In this document: positions 10,676-21,800 of the stretch, piece by piece
How positions within the stretch are numbered: the stretch's first letter is position 1
How the letters are laid out: each line of letters begins with the position of its first letter
From: Norana najaformis
Taxonomy: Eukaryota; Annelida; Clitellata; Crassiclitellata; Hormogastridae
Assembly: GCA_964023275.1 (NCBI GenBank)
Contig: OZ029917.1
Coordinates: 30,766,005-30,830,004 of the forward strand
Direction of reading: 5' to 3'
DNA: 64,000 bases
The notes under the pieces: model-generated
What the model was told of the DNA's origin: nothing
Databases searched by the model: none
Seen by the model: only the letters and a program-made list of their open reading frames with translations
Program-made: the position numbers and the translations under genes

Positions 10676-11144
10676 TCATTCGCGTTCTTGGTCTCGTCGT
10701 ATTCATCTGGTGGTGCTTGGCCACGGCTCCCAAGTATGACAACGTAGGCCTACATAGGCCTACATGCATACATACATACACTCGGAACTTTTTATTTTAC
10801 TTTAAAAGTATTTGGAAGAATGCTTTTTCACTTTTTCTTAAGTAAAATCGCTTATGAGTTCTTTTACTTAAGCACTAGAAGTTGTATAAGGTTAGGTTTA
10901 CTTTTACTTTTGCTAAGGTTCGTTGGCCCAGTATTTTGAATAAGACTGGCAAAGGCAATTCCATAATTGTGCAGTTAACAGCCTCTGGCATGGAATTTAG
11001 GGTCTTTTGCATATTTGACCAGGATTAATTTAAACTGAAAGTGTAGGCCAAACCAATAAGAAGAGAATTTAAGCAGTCGTGGCAGCCAGCTGAAAACCAA
11101 ACGTATATGAAGTGGTAGCCCATATATCTTACGTAGGTTACTCA
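10676..11144. other. Non-coding stretch, no assigned feature
   Basis: I see no exon-like ORF, RNA gene or clear transposon here. Two TAGGCCTA palindromes lie side by side near 10746-10762. The unassigned stretch 11346-12006 between the SINE and LINE copy B has the same character. Confidence 0.4.
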
Positions 11145-11345
11145 AAGAATGATGATGATGAGTTTTCTGCCCGAAGGCAGGTCCATTGGCTTTATGCCAC
11201 CCGGGGATGAGTGAGGTGGTTTCCCGTTGCCATCCTCACAGACAACTATGGGTGAGCAACTTGTCCAAGGTCGCTACACAGTGGCGTGAGGTAGATTCGA
11301 ACCCGCGACCCTCCGGTTACGATGCATCGAACATACCGTTACACC
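11145..11345 (-). mobile_element. tRNA-derived SINE with ATC-repeat tail
   Basis: On the minus strand the A-box-like TAACGGTATGTTCGATGC (about 11324-11341) and a good B box GGGTTCGAATC (11294-11304) are followed by the core CGACCTTGGACAAGTTGCTC and a tail ending CTCATCATCATCATT. The core resembles the ACCTTGAGCAAGT core near 7971 and 19546. Confidence 0.72.
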
Positions 11346-12006
11346 AAAGAATAAGAGCTTTTAAAAAGAATGTTTATTACAACTTGTACAATTAAGCATA
11401 CAGAATACTTGATATAAATTCTCTATCCGCTGTCGAATGCGAAGCGGTCTACTTGACATAAATACAGCATATATTGTGTATAGACCTATTGTAATATAGT
11501 TAGGCCTATGTGTTCATTGGCGAATATATTAATAGAAATCTGTCCATCTTCGAAGCAGTAGTTGATGTTAGTTCTGTGGCCACCTTTCGGTCTTTTGAGT
11601 AATCTGCCATAGAAAGAGAAAACGATAAAATAAACAATTTCATTGACGATTTAAGTAAAAATGCAGGGTTACAGTTTAAACAATGGTGTCCTGTTGTTGG
11701 ATTGCTGTTGTCAGTTGAATCTTTGTCTTTAGCTCAATTCCAGTGAGTCAGTAACTCGTAGAGTGCCTCGGTACCTCGGGGTATCATTGAGAATTCGCCT
11801 TATTACGTTCGACATAATGACTTGAAGACGCTGGTGGCTGGCCAGTCCCAAGTCGACTGACTTGATCAAAATGAACTAGGTGAGCAGAGCAGGATACCTC
11901 TACTGCATTCCTAAATAAACTTTGAACTTTATATTATTGGCATCACTATTACTAATATTACAGCCAACACAGGCCTATGTCGGTCGCGAATTTGCGTTTG
12001 TTTGTC

Positions 12007-12843
12007 GTAATCGTAATCGTAATCTCGAGATTTCTACAGCGCTCAACAAAAGCTAAGTCGCGGGAACCAGCTTATTCACAGGCGCTCAGTCAAAACAAAA
12101 TCGATAGGCAAAAGGGTCAAGATCCAGGAGTCAGGCACTCAGACAGTCGGACGGCTACGGTGGATGCTGTTTGAAATTGAAGCGAGAAGAGAGATGAGGG
12201 GAAGAGGAAGAATCAGGATAAGATTTCTGGAAAAGAAGTGTTTTCAGTCTTGAGTGAAAGACCTGCGCAGAAACCGAAAGAGGTGAAGTGTTGGTGAGTT
12301 CGTATGATTGACCAGACAACTGTCGCAATTCTGGCGGGAGTTTATTCCAAAGCGGTGGGGCAGCTATGGCTATGGAGCGATTTCCAAATTTTAAGGATGA
12401 GGTGACGGGAGGGCGAAGAAGTGTTAGGACAGATGAGGAGCGGGTTGAACGGAGTGGTTGGATAGTAAATAATTGACGAAGATAGGAGGGTTGGGAGGAT
12501 TGAAGTGTGTTGTAGGTGAGGGATAAGACTTTGTACTCTATTCGTTCTGGTATTTTAAGCCAGTGCAGTGATTTGAGAACAGGGGTGATGCGATGGTGTT
12601 TGGGGGTTTTGGTGACAGCACGTGCGAGAGCATTCTGGATAGCTTGTAGGCGATTTATCTGGGTTGTGTCAATATTGAGGAAAAGTGAATTGCAGTAGTC
12701 AAGTTTTGCATGGACTATGGATGTGGCAATGATAGATGCGGTTTTGAAGTCAAGCATAGGACGGATTCTGCGAAGGTCGCGGATATGCATAAAGCAAGAG
12801 CGGGAAAGATGGGTGATATGATCAGAAAAAGTAAGGTTTGTCG
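12007..12843 (-). mobile_element. CR1-like LINE copy B, 3' part
   Basis: The longest ORF of the family in this window (12155-12880, minus, about 240 codons) codes the RT thumb and C-terminal domain: HITHLSRSCFMHIRDLRRIR, IVHAKLDYCNSLFLNIDTTQ, LKSLHWLKIPERIEYKV, APPLWNKLPPELRQLS. The end is GCGCTGTAGAAATCTCGAGA followed by TTACGATTACGATTACGA. Similarity stops at about 12843, where the sequence changes abruptly. It is collinear with copy A and shows the uninterrupted site of the hAT insertion. Confidence 0.88.
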
Positions 12844-13523
12844 CTAGTCGCCGGCCAAAATATGCCCTAATATTTTCCACCAGCAGCTTTTTTAGCTTGC
12901 AATCGTTATAAGAACATTTGAGTCAGATTACAAGGTTTGACTTTACGAGTTTTGTTTTGAATATTTGAAGCTCGTTACCTTTTGATGGGTTTCTGACTAG
13001 GAAACAACCTTTGCCTTTCATTACAAATAGGCCTAACCTTGTCCTTTTGACTTAGCTTTAGGGCGCTATAGATAAAAGAGATATCGGCCTCCTCTGCATA
13101 ATTAGGCCTACTTAAATGGACCTATCCCTAATTAATCAAGCGCGTTTTCCCCCACACCACTAAGCCCAGTAAGCCTATAGTTATGCGACTGCGTTGGTCT
13201 GTTTTCAATTTAGAAAAAGACATTGACTGACCTGTCTGTCGGGTAGAGATCGAACGGAGCTCTTTTGCTGATGTTCAGTGACCATAGGACTGTTGATGAT
13301 ATGCAACAATTGGCTAAAAAAAAACCCACACGAAGGCTAATTAACATACATTCATCACTTACATGTAACACAAATAGCCTTGTGTTAATTGCATGGGGCC
13401 TTAAGTTTTGTTCCTTCTGCAATCACCTATTAACATCAAGTGCGATGAATTGGCGATTAGGCCGATCGTAATCGTGTAATGTCACTCGGACTCCAGTAAA
13501 CTGGATAAAAAAGAAATAAAATT

Positions 13524-13578
13524 GATGAAGATGATGATGATGATGATGGTGTTGCTGCTCCTGATGATGATGACGATA
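13524..13578. repeat. GAT/GATGAT microsatellite
   Basis: Imperfect GAT repeats (GATGATGATGATGATGATGG, then GATGATGATGACGAT) end a few bases before the stop codon of the secreted-protein gene and so fall in its 3' UTR or flank. Confidence 0.8.
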
Positions 13579-13582
13579 TTAA

Positions 13583-13968
13583 TTACGATGGTATCGTACC
13601 ATTCCTTTCGCACGGTTCTGCCATGCATCTTACCGGGAAGTAGGCGTATTGATAGTGTTGCTGCGGATAGATAGGGCCGTAGCTATGGTGACTTGGCTGA
13701 TGATAGCTGTGGTAACCGTATCGATGGTAGTCTGGTTCGCTCTGGTAATAGGTGTAGTGTTGGTGGTTTGGTCTTGAGGCTCCGTATCCGTAGTCGTTGA
13801 GGTTGACATTGCAGAAATCGGCGTAGGAGTAGGACTTTCCCTGCGAGTAATGGCTGCTGTCCTTGTTCAGAGTCCCTGGAGCACACGGCTGGCGGTAAGA
13901 GTTGCCATTTGAGCAGAGAACGATCGATCCCTTGTCATGGTAATAATAGCCGTCGCTGCGACATCGAC
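13583..13968 (-). CDS. Secreted-protein gene exon 2 (Cys module, His/Tyr tail, stop)
   Basis: Acceptor GACTAATTGACCTTAG lies before base 13968, and the reading frame runs to a stop at 13583-13585. It carries all the cysteines and the His/Tyr-rich tail, ending CERNGTIPS. The 1280-bp intron contains a promoter-like segment on the opposite strand near 14.6 kb. Confidence 0.8.
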
Positions 13969-15366
13969 CTAAGGTCAATTAGTCAACAGATACAGATAGG
14001 CTTTGCTAATTATCACAGCTGATAATGACTTCGATGACACATCGGGCCTTAAACGCCGGTATCAAATCTAGACATTATTTTACAAAATATAAACCTCGCA
14101 TAACCTAAGTGTGAACGTGATTTTCCGCTGACGCAGCATAATGTGTGATTCTGCAGGTTTTGAAAAACTCAAGCGTGCCTAGATATTTCACGTGATTTGA
14201 CGTAGCTGATACGTAATCACTAGTGATGAGTCAGCGGGTTTTCGGCTTGTCTGGGCGCCTCTGTATCACATGACTGATCACTGATTGGTGGACACTGGCG
14301 TTCTAAGAACGTTGCTGAATCGGTTTGAAAAGCGTTTACCACGTGGGCGCTCGCGCGCGAGAACACTGAGCTGCCGTTTTGATGAGTCGTGTTCCTATCT
14401 GTACATGTTTTGACTCGACAGGTCAGCAGACGGATAGCGAATACATTGAATGGACCGTACTTGACGATTTTGAGAGTATGTTTTGGAGACAATGTATGAA
14501 GTGTTCAGTTTATTGTTTTAGTTACAAATAACGTTGATTATTGACGGTGGCAATTTGTAGATTCGCGCAAATAGCTACTGCTGGCGACAAAAGTACTGCT
14601 TTGATTTAATTAGGCCTATATAAAAGAAAATCGAAAAGACTTCCAGTCTTTTCTCGAGTGAAGCCTACGCCAAAACTCGGGCGAAAAGAGGATTCGAAGC
14701 TCTGTCGATTCTCAACTTCTGAGTCACCGACATCATGCAGTACTCTCGCATCTTGGTGTCAATAGTCATTTTCTTTCGGTTCGTATTGAACGTACAAAGA
14801 ATCGTTATTTTGTGGTGTTTGCCCAAAAATTTCGCGTTCTGCGTCGGAGTCTGAGTTTCTGGAACTCACCCCGCATTCTGTGCGGGTTTGGACAATAATC
14901 GGAACTTTTCTATCGTCTCTTGTCAGTGAATCCGATACAACGACCCTTTGGCCAGTTTCATTTTCAAATACTGCAGCTCAAAATATGCTCATCAGAAATA
15001 AGAATCATTTGCTTAAGTTCTCGCAGATGGAAGAAGACTCCTCGTCCGGATATCAGTCTCCTCGGATATCAGTCCACCCGGATATCAGAGCGATTACAGG
15101 ATCTGAAAGAGGAAGTTAATGGAGGCGCAAAAGGGAAAGATACACGGAAGAAATGTATAGGTTTTATATAGCGACCGTATGGCATCGACCCTGCTCATGG
15201 ATATGACCCGACCCATAATTACATAACAAATGCTCATAATTAAGTTACCTATATAAGCGCCATGGTAGACGTGCTGATGTCCTCCGCCGTCGGCGTCGAC
15301 AGAGTGAGCAGCTGCCAGAAGTTGCAGCAGAATAACAACAGCAGCATCACCAACCGCCATCCTCAT
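13583..15366 (-). CDS. Small secreted protein: chitin-binding-like Cys module with His/Tyr-rich tail
   Basis: Two exons, 15249-15366 and 13583-13968, join in phase 1 (G|GT = Gly40) into 167 residues. Residues 1-25 form a signal peptide (VVILLQLLAAAHS core, cleavage likely after VDA). Residues 42-100 hold four Cys (42, 58, 68, 92) with DGYYYHDKG, CSNGNSYRQPCAPGTLN and YADFCNVNL; this pattern resembles peritrophin-like (CBM14) chitin-binding modules and related secreted invertebrate proteins. Residues 108-149 are 20 of 42 His or Tyr (YHRYGYHSYHQPSHHSYG), then two more Cys (154, 159) near the C terminus. By analogy such a protein could act in cuticle, mucus, tube or shell matrix, but that is inference. 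The ATG at 15360 has a better Kozak context and would only remove two residues. Confidence 0.78.
14617..14851 (+). promoter_or_regulatory. Possible plus-strand promoter and short ORF inside an opposite-strand intron
   Basis: TATATAAAAG (14617-14626) is a good TATA box. Upstream within 300 bases are a CACGTG E-box (near 14340), an ATTGG (CCAAT complement, near 14284), TCACATGA (near 14267) and a CG-rich palindrome CTCGCGCGCGAG. Just downstream AAAAGACT-TCC-AGTCTTTT (14634-14652) can form a hairpin. An ATG at 14735 opens 39 codons with a hydrophobic start (MQYSRILVSIVIFF) and a stop near 14851; it could also be a first exon with a donor before the stop. No downstream exon was found. Confidence 0.3.
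15249..15366 (-). CDS. Secreted-protein gene exon 1 (signal peptide)
   Basis: ATG at 15366 (alternative at 15360) to donor GTAACT. It codes 39 residues: a signal peptide then DADGGGHQHVYHGAYI. A TATATA at 15554-15559, about 190 bases upstream on this strand, is a possible TATA box. Confidence 0.75.
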
Positions 15367-16059
15367 CCCTTGATTCACAACCGACGCTTGTAACAATAAT
15401 ACAGCTACACCCGATCACCTCACCTACCTATCGATCAATCAATCGGTCGATAGACCAATTATACTGCAACCGGTCGACTGAAGGTCTCCGAAATGTAACG
15501 AGTCACTGGAAGCTACTCAACACACGACTGCATCAGAAGCAATCAGCGCATGCTATATACAGAGGCCCAGGCCTTCACACAGAAGCACTGAAAACACGTT
15601 CATATATGCACATACACGATATCCACTATAGACCTTTGTTATACATATGTTATATATTTAAATGTATGTTATATGCCAGACATATTATTTTTATATTCGC
15701 CAAGGGCTAAAACTTTAAAAGTGCAAGTCATAAAATTTCCTTTTGAAACCCGTGACACTGGTTGACGGGAGGCATAATTGTTCGCTTGATACTTTTATGG
15801 GAAAGGGAATTTAATTGTAAGCAGACCTTCAGTGACACAACACGCCACTGCACACGTGATGCACAGTCAAATCATCTGTCTAGGGACAGTGATTGTCCTT
15901 CCCTCGTTATCTGATACGCGTCAACGCTGAAAACGATCGCTGTCTCGACATTTGGTAGCCACGAGTAATCGTAATCGTAACACAATAACAGGCGGTCGAT
16001 CGTAATCGAGTGTTAGAAACAAACGCCGCACAACCTCCATGTTTGGATACGAACTTAAT

Positions 16060-16170
16060 CGTAATCGTAATCTGGAGATTTCTACAGCGCCCAATGAAAG
16101 CCAAGTCGCGGGGACTAGCTTATTCACAGGCTTTAGGTCAAAGCAAAATCGATAGCCAGGAAGCGTGAGA
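16060..16170 (-). mobile_element. CR1-like LINE copy C, 3' tip only
   Basis: It carries the same 3' end as copies A and B (minus: GGGCGCTGTAGAAATCTCCAG then TTACGATTACGATT), together with the CTTGGCTTTCATTGGGCGC and AGTCCCCGCGACTT blocks. A further run of TTACGATTACG-type repeats lies at 15966-15980, so tail sequence may be split or duplicated. Confidence 0.7.
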
Positions 16171-18744
16171 ATCGGTTCCAATTGGGGTGTTCACTTCAAA
16201 CATCAGAGTATAAAAAACTCGATGATCGTAACGATTCACGAGTGTATTCCTGCCAACATTTCTGGCGAGAAAATGTCGCTCAACAATTTAATGGGCCGTC
16301 GGTTTGGGCCCCCTTGTGCTTTGGAGCCTCTAGGCATTGCCTAGTTAGCCTACTGGATAATCTGGGCCTGGCACAAGACCTTGGAAGTTTCATCCCGTAC
16401 ATCGTTTTGCCATCCATCGTTCATTAGGGGCCTGTTTATTTCTTCTTGATGAATGGAAACGTACCACTCATTTGCTAATAATTTTGAGTTTCTATTGACT
16501 TAAATATGTTAGGCTAATTTTCAACCATTATAATTATGCCACTTAGGCACATTAAATGGAACTGAAAGACAGCAAGAAAAATCTGAGGCAGCACACCGTT
16601 AAAGATCAAAAAAGAGATGGATGTTATAACTTATAACCAGCACTGTATAATGGGAGCTAAGCAGTGTTGATAAGGACACAGCTGTTGAAGACAGTGACCT
16701 AAAGCATGCTAGTCCATCAAAGAGAAGGAGCAAGCAACAGTCATCTTTTGTTCCCCGAGTGTGTTGCTGCAGATTCGGATCAAACTAAAGTCACAGACAG
16801 AGTAGAACCACATCTGTTGGCGATCGCTGCTCAAGCTCTAGGTCACGAAATTCAGGACTTGCCATCGAGTCAAATTTTGTCATCAGCATATTGAAACTAA
16901 TTCTGCCATATTCTGCATTGGTTGTTCACTGGGATTGCAACTTTGTTTAAAACATGTTAGAGCATTTTTCAGGTTTGGCAAACCCAGACATCCAACTGGC
17001 CCCCTCTTCAGGTCGCCCTGCCTCTTTATGGCCTCCCTGTTGGGAAGACCTAGAGCCACCACTGATATTGCGTGATAATTTTTGTTCATTTGGACTTAAA
17101 ACGTGCCTTAGTATACATTCTTGAAGTTATTTATCTTTTGCTGTCATTTTTTTTACTGTTTCAGATGGTGTTTGGATATTTGCTATCAGTCTCATGCGTT
17201 GCCAGTGGACTCGTCCATCCTGAGGGGTTTCAGGTCACTAGCTAGACAGTGTCAAGCTCCAGTTGGAAAGGCTGAGTCCTTGGATTGGTCATGACTGAGC
17301 TACTGCAGAGGTGATCTACGACCAACAGGCCAGCTGCTGAAGAATGTCATCCTCCATAAACCTGGTGATTGAATGATGCCTGGACATAGCGTCTTCCACA
17401 AATTTTGAGGCACTGCTTGGCTTTGGGGTTGTGTGTTGCAAGCTTCATTGCTTGTTGTTGCCCCTCTTCTTTGATGCTGCATAGTCCAGGAACTATGAAC
17501 AATATTTTCAAATGTAACCTTCAGACTTCAACTCTCAACTTTGTAGAAAGTGAAAATGCATTCATACTGGATTTAGGAGCTTATATTATCAGCATGTGTT
17601 CACTTTCATTCAGGAAGTGTTTTAAGGTCTGTATTTTGTGATGAATGGTCCCTTTCTGTGCCACAGCCAAATGCAGTTCCATGGTTGTTTAGGTTCCTAT
17701 GGGTCAATGTTTCAAAAGTAATCACTACCTGCTTACTCACTGAAGATGAAGCACATGCAGAGACAATTTCCATACAGTAGAATACACCAGGAACTTTAAA
17801 AATAACACTAATAATTAACATAAATATATTATGCATGACTTCACGTCTGGACGAAATAGTTTGGAGCTTCCGATATCTGAAACACTAAATGCCTTAGAGG
17901 GGTTCCTAAGGGATACTGCATAAATATGCAGTAAAAATACATACAATCAGCTGGGTATTGATACTGACCCATGCGCACTAAGAAAGCTGTACTGCATCCA
18001 ATTTCTTAAAATATTTTTGCAACAGCTGGTCAGTAGGATAAATACTTGTGTCAGAACTTAACATTTTCATCACAAACAGCTCAGTAGTCAAGTGTATGAG
18101 CTCCTAAACTGTATTTTTATGCTTTCTCCAATTACCAAGTCCATGATTCTCAGATTCTAAGATATGTGCAGCCAGTGCTCTTGACTCTCTTCAGTTTCAT
18201 CCAAACAAGTGCCGCATTTGAAATCAACGTTTATAACCAAACAGCAACATCACAAGTTGAAGACGTGGTAAGAATAATTATGACAAACTTTCATATCAGC
18301 CCTACATTCGTATGTACTTCCATATGTCCTACATTTGGGTCCATATGTCAGGCAATACTGGCATATCTTCAACATATTCCTTGTTATTGTGCATCTGTCA
18401 AGTGAAAGATATTTCCCAGACTGTAATAAAACTATATCAACAACCACATTTAATATTAACTGGAACCAATAAAATCAGTTTGAATTAGCAGCAAAGTTTT
18501 TCTGATGAAATTTTTAATTAGGTAATCAGCAAGTCTAGCAACAAGTCAAAAAGAGCAGAGGTGATAAAAAGGGTTGCTAAGTTGCCACTCTGCCAAGATC
18601 AAAATGTCTGCTTCTTTGCTTTGGGTCTTGCTATTATCTAGAATATTCTATATGTCCAAGACTGAACAGCATGAATACAAGTCTGATGCGTATTAAAACT
18701 GAAGAACATGCTCCAATGCACTGCAAAAATAAGAGGATTATGGT
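16171..18744. other. Unassigned non-coding interval
   Basis: ORFs here are short and show no recognisable motif. No RNA gene, SINE promoter or RT block was seen. It separates the secreted-protein locus from the 3' end of DUS3L and should hold the DUS3L 3' UTR at its right edge, but I did not find an unambiguous polyadenylation signal. Confidence 0.4.
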
Positions 18745-18817
18745 TCACTGATACGCGTTTGCTCTGTGCTTTGGTAGGAATGAAAATCCACTTGGAACTG
18801 GTCCAAGAAACATCTCA
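18745..18817 (-). CDS. DUS3L: DUS3L coding exon 11 (stop codon)
   Basis: Acceptor GTTTATTTTAG precedes 73 bases coding [20 protein letters not shown] and NAYQ, then TGA at 18747-18745. The human protein ends LPKHKANAYK, so the C terminus is complete. Confidence 0.94.
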
Positions 18818-21800
18818 CTAAAATAAACAATCATAAAAATTATTTGGAATTACCGGTAAATAGCAACACACAGTGTAGGTTCATAAACCAATCACAGCAA
18901 ATATCCCGATGCCCTCTCTTGAGCTTTCTTGGTTGTAGATCCCTCTGTTCCATGGCTGACACTGTTTCTTTAAAATTTTACTGTGTTCTTATGCTTTTCC
19001 ATAAAGGGTATCTGCAAAAACTGACCTAGTTTGGACACCTTGTGTTCTTAAATACTTGTAAACCGATGTGCGATTGGTTAATAAAGAATATACTTACTTA
19101 TTTACCTCTCTTTCCCTGTTTGCATTTAGCTTTACCCATCCCTCCCTCCCTTTCATGGACATCCACACTTCAGGGCAACTTTAAGAAGATGCAAAAGCAT
19201 AACTAAACAGCTTTTACAGTGTATGTATATATGTATGTAAGCATTTATTATGTTTAGTCATATTTTTGCATCTTCTTAAATAGAATGAAATTCTTATATG
19301 TTTTAAAAGCAACAGCATTCACTGTGTTTGTCAATCTGCCTGATAATTGGAAACCTTATGGACTTGATTTTGGTAAACTGCATTCAGGTGAAAGCCCGAA
19401 TTTGGGCTGTGTGTTTTAATTAATTTTGAATTTTACTTATCAAACTTGCTATTTATCTCCTAAATAACCTCCTCTGAGTAAACTTGGTGGAGGAATTGCC
19501 TTCCTGGCTTAAGACCTCCTCCTCTGGGACGGTTGCTGCCTAGGGACCTTGAGCAAGTCCTTCATTCACAGTTGTGACTGATGCTTAGACATTAGAAAGT
19601 GGCACTTAACAAATGTAATAATAATTAATTAATAATAATAATAATAATGTACCTGTACATCTAGACACTTAATACTGCACCTTCTAAGTACCTCACAAAA
19701 GCACTGCCTAAGCAGACTGATATGGGCCATTAAATTATGGCAGTCATAAAATGATAGTAATAACGATGCAAAGCATATTAACTTAAAAGTTTAATCAGAG
19801 GTACAGAAGAAGATTACTGTTCCATTCACCTGATTTTGATCCAGTCGGCACAGTTGGGACTGGCCATCAGTGTCTCCAGCTCAGTACGTCCAAAGTAATG
19901 AGGCGGCTTCTCATTGATACGCTGAGGCACTCGTTCGAGTATTCCCACTGGAATGTAGCTGAAAACAAACAATATTCAACTTTCAATGTGCGACTGCATC
20001 AGCATCTTAAATTCAAGCATTTGATATTATTGCAGATAAGATTGCTCAAGTTAGATCTCACTTTGGCCAGTCAGTCAGCTATAAATACACCCAATGTATA
20101 AAAGCCACCGGTGATGTGCTACAGGAATGCTTTAATCTATTTTAGGCCAGAATCCCAGTATCAAATATATTTTGCCAGTATACAGCTACTGACTCTATTA
20201 TTCAGCACAACACACACTGTTGGTGCAGAAACCTTATGCAAAAAATTTTTACCGATGAAAGAACGACAGCCATTCCAAAAGGAAGCGCCTGGTGTTAGCC
20301 ACTCCCTGCTGGTCAGAACCCCAGTGTTCAAGGCCATAGTTGACATACTCTTGGACGATTTCAAGACGCTCACTGGCAGAGATGTCCCAATGCCGCTGCT
20401 CCTTAATCTCAGTGAACAACCATGGCTTAATCAAGGCACCTCTGAAATAACACACAGTACATTCAAGTGTTCAATTGCATTGAAGGATTAATCTAAAAGA
20501 GAAACAATTACCTAAAACAAATGGCTTTCAACTCAGCCAACCGCTTCTTTCTCCAAAACCTCAGTAATATATCCACTATCTAAAGCTTCTGGAGTGGCAC
20601 TGTGACTCATTGTCGCTTTCATCTTTTACCTCTGAGCTTGGAGTTCAAATCCCAGTGCACTGCGTGAACTGACAATGCATCACGAATTACGTAACTTCTT
20701 AAGACAAGGCTGTCCTGTGGTTGGATTACAAGTGTCAAGTTGGCACTTCACAGTCATGCAGCCAGGTGCACAGCTCTTGTCATGGAAGCACTGGTAACAG
20801 AGAACGTGAAGCAATCGAGTGTTGTCAGCTTCAAGACTATATACCAGTGTTATCACTGACGTTGAATAAAGAGTAGCCTGTCAAAGTCTTCTCAGTTTCA
20901 ACATATTGCAGCTATCTAGCGTTTCAGGGAAAGTGTCGAGTCAAGCATGATTCCAAGATCTGAAGCGGTAGAGGATGGGGAATGTACAGGAAAGAAAGTA
21001 AACCAGAGTTCTGGAGGTTGCACTACATAGGAAAAATAGTCAAACCAGAAGAGCTCAGATTTGTCAGTGTTAAGGATGGCTGCTTCTAAAGCCTGACTGA
21101 AGAGAAGGAAGCAAGTTGTCTACAGAGATGTAAGAGGAGTATGGAACACTTTCTATACCAGTTTAGAGATGAAAGGAATGTTACAGACGGCCTATATTTA
21201 GAACACAGTGGAGTCAGGATCACTTTCATTAACACAAGGCCATATGACTGCCCTCTTTCAGACGAAAGAAGTTCACCAGGACAGAGATAAAGATTACTAA
21301 GGAAAGCTAGAATAAAAGCAAAGATCGGAGGTTTATATTTAGAAGCCACATCCCTGCCAACATGCCATTTAAACATTTGATGGGAACTATATGGGTCCTA
21401 TACAGGCATGCTGGCAGAGACAGGTTCACAGTACCTGGATGTGGATTTCATGAGTAATGTATTCAGAAGTGACAGGATCAAGGGTTGATAGTATACAGAT
21501 AGATAGATATCTTGGTCCAATCATGGAAAAGCATGGGAATCCAGTGCTGTTCTGGCTGAGGATTAAACATGTTAACTGCTGATCACACAGAATATTCATG
21601 AGTCTGAGGAGCAAACAGTGAATGAAGATAGGTGGCCTGATTTAGGCACAGTACTTTGAACAATATGGGAGGAGATATTAGTTGAGCCCTCTGTTCAACA
21701 GGAAGTCAGGGCATGTAATTCAAGAACTGCTTGCACTTACTTCCTACTGTTGCAAAGACACCAATCACAAACCTTGCAATCATACATCCAGCAGCACCAG

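Noticed and set aside
16706-16894. Hydrophilic ORF with a Ser/Lys/Arg-rich alternative frame
   Set aside because: No motif, splice partner or promoter was recognised.
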